NCBI GenBank assembly: GCA_031362405.1
Contig: JANLSO010000048.1
Span: forward strand, 1 to 20,536
Direction: 5' to 3'
Length of the DNA stretch: 20,536 nt
Source: JANLSO01 sp031362405
Lineage (GTDB): Bacteria > Actinomycetota > Thermoleophilia > Miltoncostaeales > Miltoncostaeaceae
The position numbers and the translations under genes were made by a program. Below the pieces are notes generated by a model that saw nothing but the letters and a program-made list of their open reading frames with translations, searched no databases and was not told where the DNA came from. Shown here one piece after another: positions 20,191-20,536 of this stretch. The stretch's first letter is position 1. Every line of letters begins with the position of its first letter.

Positions 20191-20536
20191 CTCCCCGAGC
20201 GAACTCCACACGTCGAGCTTGGTGCCCAAGCGTTTGATGACCTCGTTCGTGAACTCGTCGGTTCCGGAGTGGCCGCCGAGATCGGCGGTGCGGATCTCCT
20301 CGGCGACGGCCTCGAGGGCCGACTCGTAGATCCCGCGTGAAACGGTCGACGCCTGCGGCTCGTGCATGAAGTTCATGATCGAGGCACCGGCGAGGATCAT
20401 CGCCAGGGGGTTCGCGACATTCTTACCCTCCAGCGTGGGCGCGGTCCCGTGGGGCGCCTCGGCCATGACCGTCGTGACGCGCAGGTCGTCGTCGAACGCG
20501 AGCAGCAACGACTCGGCACCCGCGATCGAGCCGAAG
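20176..20536 (-). CDS. isocitrate/isopropylmalate dehydrogenase-family protein, N-terminus cut by window edge
   Basis: The C-terminal 119 residues of an NAD(P)-dependent beta-decarboxylating dehydrogenase; the rest lies beyond the right edge. Family blocks are GSIAGAES, AEAPHGTAPTLEGKNVANPLAMILAGA, which covers the NAD-binding HGTAP loop, and TADLGGHSGTDEFTNEVI near the C-terminus. The protein could be NAD-isocitrate, isopropylmalate, homoisocitrate or tartrate dehydrogenase; the substrate-binding residues are outside the window. The stop at 20176 lies inside the convergent membrane-peptide gene, a 15-base 3' overlap. Confidence 0.88.
   Translation of the reverse strand, partial: FGSIAGAESLLLAFDDDLRVTTVMAEAPHGTAPTLEGKNVANPLAMILAGASIMNFMHEPQASTVSRGIYESALEAVAEEIRTADLGGHSGTDEFTNEVIKRLGTKLDVWSSLGESAVL

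Noticed and set aside
1..20536. tRNA, rRNA, CRISPR or complete insertion sequence
   Set aside because: Gaps were read on both strands; no cloverleaf-like sequence, repeat-spacer array, transposase frame or paired terminal repeats were recognised.

Overview
The window is a G+C-rich bacterial chromosome segment, most likely from an Actinomycetota member, possibly a Thermoleophilia-like lineage. This is inferred from the strong G/C third-position bias, an aminofutalosine-type menaquinone enzyme (MqnE), actinobacterial-style sensor kinase/NarL regulator pairs, and repeated TAnnnT (-10-like) hexamers 6-8 bases before start codons, the layout of leaderless transcripts. No rRNA, tRNA, CRISPR array or complete insertion sequence was seen. 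Nearly all sequence is coding, with frequent ATGA, TGATG and 8-base start/stop overlaps.

Left third (1-5400), all on the minus strand. A soluble GAF-type histidine kinase gene (4230-5393) is followed by trpF, trpB and trpA, which close the tryptophan pathway, and a DUF393 DxxCxxC thiol protein coupled to trpA. After a new promoter come a beta-carbonic anhydrase and a beta-CASP metallo-beta-lactamase nuclease that runs off the left edge. Two response regulators, one receiver-only and one NarL type, diverge from the kinase (5599-6766).

Middle (6800-11218), plus strand: corA, a HIT-family Ap4A phosphorylase-like gene, a phosphomannomutase/phosphoglucomutase, and an ABC pair (ATPase with a badly degraded signature motif, plus permease) form one tightly packed run. 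A possible leaderless upstream ORF overlaps the corA start.

Region 11219-12041 is a genomic scar. It holds a broken RusA-type Holliday junction resolvase, a small unknown ORF that ends in ATGA overlap with the presumed rusA start, and a 99-bp block copied almost exactly from the 3' end of a small membrane-protein gene about 1 kb away. Next come an antibiotic-biosynthesis-monooxygenase-like gene and that small membrane-protein gene. They are followed by a second two-component locus: two overlapping membrane kinases, one of which lacks both the phosphoacceptor His and the ATPase domain, diverging from a NarL-type regulator (14739-15428). A perfect 12-bp inverted repeat follows the regulator, then about 700 bp without a recognisable gene.

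Right third (16146-20536): an aldo/keto reductase coupled to a cupin, mqnE, a divergent DUF1802 gene, a coupled three-gene set (unknown 108-aa protein, MarR-like protein, 36-aa single-pass membrane peptide), and the C-terminal part of an isocitrate/isopropylmalate dehydrogenase-family gene that converges on and overlaps the membrane peptide gene.
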